64,000 bases of DNA from Erythrophleum ivorense (taxonomy: Eukaryota; Streptophyta; Magnoliopsida; Fabales; Fabaceae). This document shows, piece after piece, positions 58,743 to 64,000 of this stretch. The stretch lies in NCBI GenBank assembly GCA_026724425.1, contig JAIUCV010001117.1, forward strand, positions 114,015 to 178,014. Reading direction: 5' to 3'. Below the pieces are notes generated by a model, which did not search any database, had not been told where the DNA came from, and saw only the letters and a program-made list of their open reading frames with translations. The stretch's first letter is position 1, and each line of letters opens with the position of its first letter. The translations under genes were made by a program, and so were the position numbers.

Positions 58743-61184
58743 AGTAAAGGTAAAAATGAAAAAAAAAAGAGTATGTAATGATGCTCAGGCCGAGGACATA
58801 ATAGATTGAGATGGGACATTAAGCAGATATGATTGAGTGCTTGAGAAGGTGCGGTTGCCCTTGCCATAGATGTCCTTTTAGCATGATAATGCCCAAAACA
58901 GAGATAGTCGGGTGATGTAAAGTGACATCAAGATGAAGTAGAAAATTTTGTGAAGAATTAGAGAAAGAGTCTTCTTTTCCCCAAATTTCCTATGAAATAA
59001 AGCAAATAAAAGGAAGTAATATTGGAATACTTTAGATTATTGGGAAACTTGTAATATGCTGGTGATAGTGGCATTGAGCTCAATCACGATGCACCTGTAT
59101 ATTAGTGTTTGATGTTATAGTTTGCTTGCAATAACGATTACATGATATTGGGTCTAGCCAACCCAATAATAATGTGGCTTATGTGCATAGCAAACAATGA
59201 CATCAATCATAAAAGTGTCTCGATAATCAAAAGGTATCCTAGTTGGTTAAATAATGAGATGAGTTAGGAAAGAGAAGTGAAAGGATTCCAGGAATATTAT
59301 AACAGTAAGAAAAGCATGTAAAAAGGAATCCCCAGTAAAGAATAACAATGTAAAAAAAAAAGAACATTCTAATAGTATAAATCATTTAGATTCCGATAGC
59401 ATGAGTTTAGTATATATAGTATGAGTCCTCTTATGGTATATGTAAACAAATAAGAAGGGACCAGTGTATAACCTTTATCCTGCCAGAGATGTTAGACACA
59501 CTCAGTGTGCAAGATGCCCTGGTGTTAAGGCACCCAAAAGCAAAATGTGGGCATAGTCAAAGATTGTTGAATATTAGAGAAAAGACAAAATGAGAACAAA
59601 AAAAGTAAGGTAAGTCCATAAAGTAAGAGAAGAAAGCCCAAGTAAAAAGGGTTGAAGTGGAAACTTGAGGATCCCATAAAGAGTACTAAAGTAAAGTTAA
59701 AATACTCCTAAGTATTAGTATGATGGGATCATAGAAAATCAAATGATACATAACCCACTTTGCATGAAGAGCATGAAAGACATCTGAGTTGAGCCTTAGA
59801 AATTATGAGCGACAGTTACTGAACTTAGTGAGCATGTATTTTATTTTCAGATACAGTAATCTTAGGCTTTGATGTCTCTCAGAGATAGATCGTAGTAGAT
59901 CCTAGCATAATACAGTGGGTTGCAATAGACTCTAGCAGGGCTTTAAGAGGTCGCAGTAGACCTAGGGGTCACAATAGATCTTACAGAATTACAGAGAGTC
60001 CATAGTTACAGTATGATAGTGCTCTGGTGAGATGATAGCCTGAGATAGTTTTTACTGGGCAGTTAGTTTCAGAAACCACTATAGTTTTAGTTAGTTTTTA
60101 TCTTAAAGACTAGAGATCTTTTAAGTCTGGTAAACTATTGCCATAAGAAATAGTAAGGTTATACTTAGATAGTTAAACTACTGACTATACCCTTACTAGA
60201 TAAGCGCAGCATATGGGATGAGGAAAGTAAGAAGGTAGCTTTCCCGAACTAGAGTTAGATGAACCACTACCTAGCAAATGTTAGCCATGATCGAGGGATA
60301 GAAAAATCCCTATATGTTAGACTATGTATTCAGAAAGGAGTCAGGTACAATTTTTAAATGAGGTAAATGGTAAATTATGTCTCCAGTGATCAAGACTGTG
60401 AGTATAGTTAGCATCCTACCAGAATTCGACATTAGTCAGTGGTAGTTGCTCTTCAATGCTAGTATGAAGAATATAAGTTATGCCAACTGGTGTTGAGATG
60501 AGGGACTATAACATGCCCACTCATAAAGTGAGCAAAAAGAGTAAAGAAAAGTTCTCGGCCTATAAAGGCAAATATGTTAGTAAATAGAGAAACTATGATC
60601 ATTAAAAATGGAAACTCCTTAAAGGAGCTATGATCCCAGTAAATAATTAAAATGTAAGGCCTATGATAGAAAGAAATATAAATTGTGATTATAGGATAAG
60701 CTAGTAAGAAAGAATGCAGAGATAAATAGTGGATAGTATATTTAAATAAGTAAATAAATAGATAAAAATCTCCAATGGATGTAATGATCAGAGAAAGATA
60801 ATGACACCTTATGGGAAGCCATTAGGAAAGGATACGAGAGATTTGATACTATGTAAATTACCTCCCCAAATACGTAATGAGTCCATTGGGAAGAATGTTA
60901 ATATGAATGGGTTAAGACTAATCCGATATGATTAGTAAGCTCTCCCAAGATAGGCCTTTAGATTTAAAAACTTCTTTCCCTTATGAGAAGAACTAGCATG
61001 TACTCTATAACAATAGAACCCTCATTAAAGGCTAGTAATGAAATTCCCTGGCAGAAAGAAATTTAGAAGAGCGTAATTGCTGAGAGAAATGATAGAGCTA
61101 GGAAGAAAGGAAAGAAAAAACCAGATAGCAAGAATATAAGGAGTAAGAGGAAAATGTACCCTAAATTTTGAGGATAAAATTTAT

Positions 61185-61199
61185 TTAAGGGGTGAGAAA
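61185..61199 (+). other. Polypurine tract of LARD copy 3
   Basis: TTAAGGGGTGAGAAA directly before the 3' LTR, one base changed from the pure-purine tract of copy 2. Confidence 0.75.
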
Positions 61200-64000
61200 T
61201 GTAATATCCGATTCTTTAAAAGTATGAGAAAACATGAGAAATGTAACCTGCAGTTCTTTTGTAAACATATGAAATTCACTGGATACAAAAGAAAGTTCTT
61301 CGAATAGAGTGATTTGAGGTCCAATAAAATTAAAACAATATTCTAGACATCAAATAATGAATTTAAGAAACTAAAGGTGCCCTAAAATAGAGGCTAAAAT
61401 AGCTAGATGGAATGTAACCAAATAGCTACGAAATGTAATGACATTTTTATAATTTCAGAAACTTTTGAAAAACTCATAGGAGAGCTTTTTAAATGGCAAA
61501 TTTGAGTTCTTTGGCATTCTTAGGGGCCTTGAAAATCATAGGAAGCCTCAGGACAGTTAAAGCCCCTCTGGTGTACTTGTTCTAACGTCAGTTGACCCAA
61601 ACTTTGACCCTTTTGCTTGGGAAGGTTTTAGCTCCTATTTGACTAATTCAAAAGGCATTTTATAAAATTAGGAACCTAAATTTTATGATGGAAAAGAAGG
61701 TTCTCAAAAAGGAGCTAAAACAAAGCTAAAACGAAAATGCTAAGATTATAATTTTTTAGAAAGTGGAAGCTTCTTGAACCTTCCTTAAGTTTCATGTTTC
61801 TTTTCCTCATCATTTGCATGAATTATTTTGCCTAAAAACTAGAGAAAGAAGGCAGCTCTTAGGCATACAAAGAACGGATATTTTGAAGGGAGAAAAAGCT
61901 AAGAAAAGGGAGGAAATTCTATGAAAATTCAAGCTTTCTCTTTAGCAAGTTGCTACTCCTTCTTCTCCTCTTTATTCTCATGGATTTGATGATGTTTTGG
62001 GTCTATATGGAGGGCAGAATAGAGGTGGAAATTTCAAAATTCAAAGGAGGAAGTCAACTAAGTGAAGAACAAGCCAAAGAAAGCAAGAAACTAAGGTGAT
62101 TTATGATGTTCTAAACTTTTTTTGCCATTGCCTTCCTTGTGTATGTTTCACCCTACCTAAGACCAGCCAAGAGGGGTTGGATTTCTAGCTAAACCAAGGA
62201 TGAATCTTAGGAAAATGAGGGAGGAAAACAAGAATATGCAAAGAAAACAACAAACTAGCCATTAGATTTCAAGATAGAAAAGTTAGGGTTTCATAGGTTC
62301 TCTTGAAATTCTGATTTGATACATGAAATCATAGGCCTAAATGAGTGTTTGGATGGGCTCTTAAGATCCCTAAGAAGCTTCCTACATGCATTGTCCATCA
62401 AGAAAATAAAGCAAACACACTTGATGCCTCCTTAAAGCCTAGCCTTGGCCTAAACTAGATAGAGAACTAAGGGATAGTTTTCATTTGTTCCAAGCTTGAT
62501 TTTGAGTCATATATGATGGAAGAGGATGAGAGGAAGCCTTGAAAAAATTTTAGAAGCCATGGATAGTGAGATGGTATCATAGATTTCATATTAGGGCTTA
62601 AAGAAGCAATATCTAGCTAGGCTCCTTCAATTAATTGTGTGATGACTCCAAGAGACTCAAAAGGAGTCAAGAATCATAAATGGATGGAAAGAATGGAGAC
62701 AAGATAATGTTCTCTTAAGGTTTCTTCCTTAAGTGCATTATGGAACTATAAAAGAGCCACGTGAACCACCAAGCCTTTGAAATGAGTATGTAGCCTTAGA
62801 AATGATTCCAAAAGTGTAATTGGCTTCCATATTATGTGACTAGGCCAAAGGAAACAAATCCCACCTTCTTATGAGTGTGTGGCCATGGGAGAGGAACCAA
62901 ATTCAAGAGGAAAAGTGTGCTTATGTGATAAAGGTAGCTCTCTATACTTTCTCTCATGCATGAGTGGATGTTATCTTGTCTTCGAATGTGTATGTGCATG
63001 CTTTAAGCTATGGAAAAGTGTTTTAGCATGTATCTAGATGCCATGGTATCATGATGTTGCATTATGTTTCAAATGATGCCTTGTGATTGTACTTTGGTTT
63101 GCTTGAGTATGGTAAAGTCAAGAACCTTCTATCCATGGTGAGGATGAGCCAAGAAGCCTCAAGAATGGTTGAGACAAAGTTTAGAGTCTCTCAAGAGTAA
63201 GGCTTAGTTCAAGGCCTTTAAGAAAATAGATGAGACATGTCCAAAATCCATAAAGAGAATAGATGAGGCCAAACTACTTGCTTGGCAAGCCTAGGTATGA
63301 TTTGTATGATTTCTTGAATGCTAAAGATGCTTCTTAAATGATCATATGTTTTCAAATGTTCATGCATGCCTTTTTAGACAATGGATTTGCATTCTTTATG
63401 TATGATTGAAAGGGAGAAGAGCTATTGGGATTCTTAGAATCTCATCCCTTCCTTCTTACATGTCTAACATATTTAGGTGGACCAAGTGAATTAAGAAATG
63501 GGAGCCACCAAGCTCGAAGAAGAAAGTTTGACAACCAAGTGTGTGAAAATGCCATTTTGTAGTCATATGAGTGGCACATGATGTAATCCCTTATTGTATA
63601 TATTTTATGACCTCATGAACATATGTAAATATATAAATGTATTATGTATGTATGAGATTTGATGCCATATGTATGATATAGCAACTTTTGGGCATTAGAT
63701 GGCAAGACTTGGTAGGTGAGCTCTTGTGTATATCTTGGGGTGGATGAGTGAGTTTGTGAAATCTGGGTTTGTGCACCATTGATACATATTTGGTAGGCCA
63801 TTTTGGTGCTTTCCCACATACTCAAGTGGCCATGGTTGTTATAGAAGCAATTTTAGACCATTTGAGACCTATTGATGACACACAATGAGCCATTTTGTAA
63901 CCCAATATCAAGATCTAATCAAATGAACGAATTTGCCCATGAAATTTGGCATGCATATAGATCTCATTCAAATATTTTTGAAAAGCTAAAGAGCAGATTA
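61200..64000 (+). mobile_element. 3' LTR of LARD copy 3 (cut by window end)
   Basis: Starts TGTAATATCCGATTC and follows the LTR order to the window edge (2,801 bases seen). The start block is that of the antisense LARD LTRs. The stem-loop is at 63427-63443. Confidence 0.85.
63427..63443 (+). promoter_or_regulatory. Conserved LTR stem-loop
   Basis: GGGATTCTTAGAATCTC, the equivalent of the palindromes at 4831, 22620 and 47154. Confidence 0.45.

Larger units (their letters stand above)
57195..61184 (+). mobile_element. Internal region of LARD-like element, copy 3
   Basis: Collinear with the reverse complement of 41900-48480: GCTATGGGGTCAATTGAC at 57252, the CTTGTCAACAAG palindrome at 57576, the ATCCTTTTAC hairpin at 58719, and GGTCGCAGTAGACCTAGGGG near 59950. 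It lacks about 0.85 kb next to the PBS and any 5' LTR, being joined instead to the antisense integrase. No genes; the minus-strand frame at 58604-58867 is not supported by the other copies. Confidence 0.8.

Noticed and set aside
58604..58867. 87-codon minus-strand frame in LARD copy 3
   Set aside because: Not preserved in copies 1 and 2, so no support for coding.

Overview
The window looks like gene-poor, repeat-dense heterochromatin from a plant nuclear genome. The evidence is AT-rich DNA with few CpGs, no intact host gene, and almost every kilobase traceable to long-LTR retrotransposons carrying Ty3/gypsy gag and pol remnants, tRNA-iMet-type primer-binding sites (PBS) and polypurine tracts (PPT). 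I cannot name the species. Nearly all open frames over 60 codons are chance frames in LTRs. The one long unbroken frame (minus strand, 28539-29705) belongs to a Tat/Athila-like element.

Layout. Positions 1-6280 hold LTR fragments, an internal remnant of a non-coding element and a 3.67 kb LTR. Positions 6281-6826 are unresolved. An old antisense LTR (6827-7996, resuming 35005-36856) is split by a 27 kb plus-strand chromovirus-like element (7997-34999) with two 3.65 kb LTRs, PBS, decayed gag, protease, reverse transcriptase and integrase, and a PPT. It is a host for further insertions: a solo LTR in gag (12403-16140), and an antisense Tat/Athila-like remnant beginning exactly after the reverse transcriptase Asp-Asp (17841 to about 29745). 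The remnant itself holds two solo LTRs with perfect target duplications (20109-23243 and 24745-27573) and the acidic 388-codon frame. Its right boundary is a three-part inverted repeat (29742-29934).

Right half. A second plus-strand LTR (about 37276-38380, resuming 52805-53790) is split by a complete antisense element with LTRs, PBS, PPT and an internal region without recognisable coding sequence (38381-52799), itself interrupted by a solo LTR (44657-47474). This looks like a LARD (large retrotransposon derivative). Two other copies of its internal region lie at about 611-2607 and 57195-61199. Between 53.8 and 57.2 kb lies the 3' end of an antisense chromovirus, joined to its neighbours by two inverted junctions. 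The window ends inside the 3' LTR of the third LARD copy.

Nothing here works as a host pathway. The biology is layered transposition, LTR-LTR recombination to solo LTRs, and mutational decay. Element coordinates come from terminal motifs, short target duplications and by-eye comparison between copies. Family names (chromovirus, Tat/Athila-like, LARD) are inferences from motifs, not from a search.
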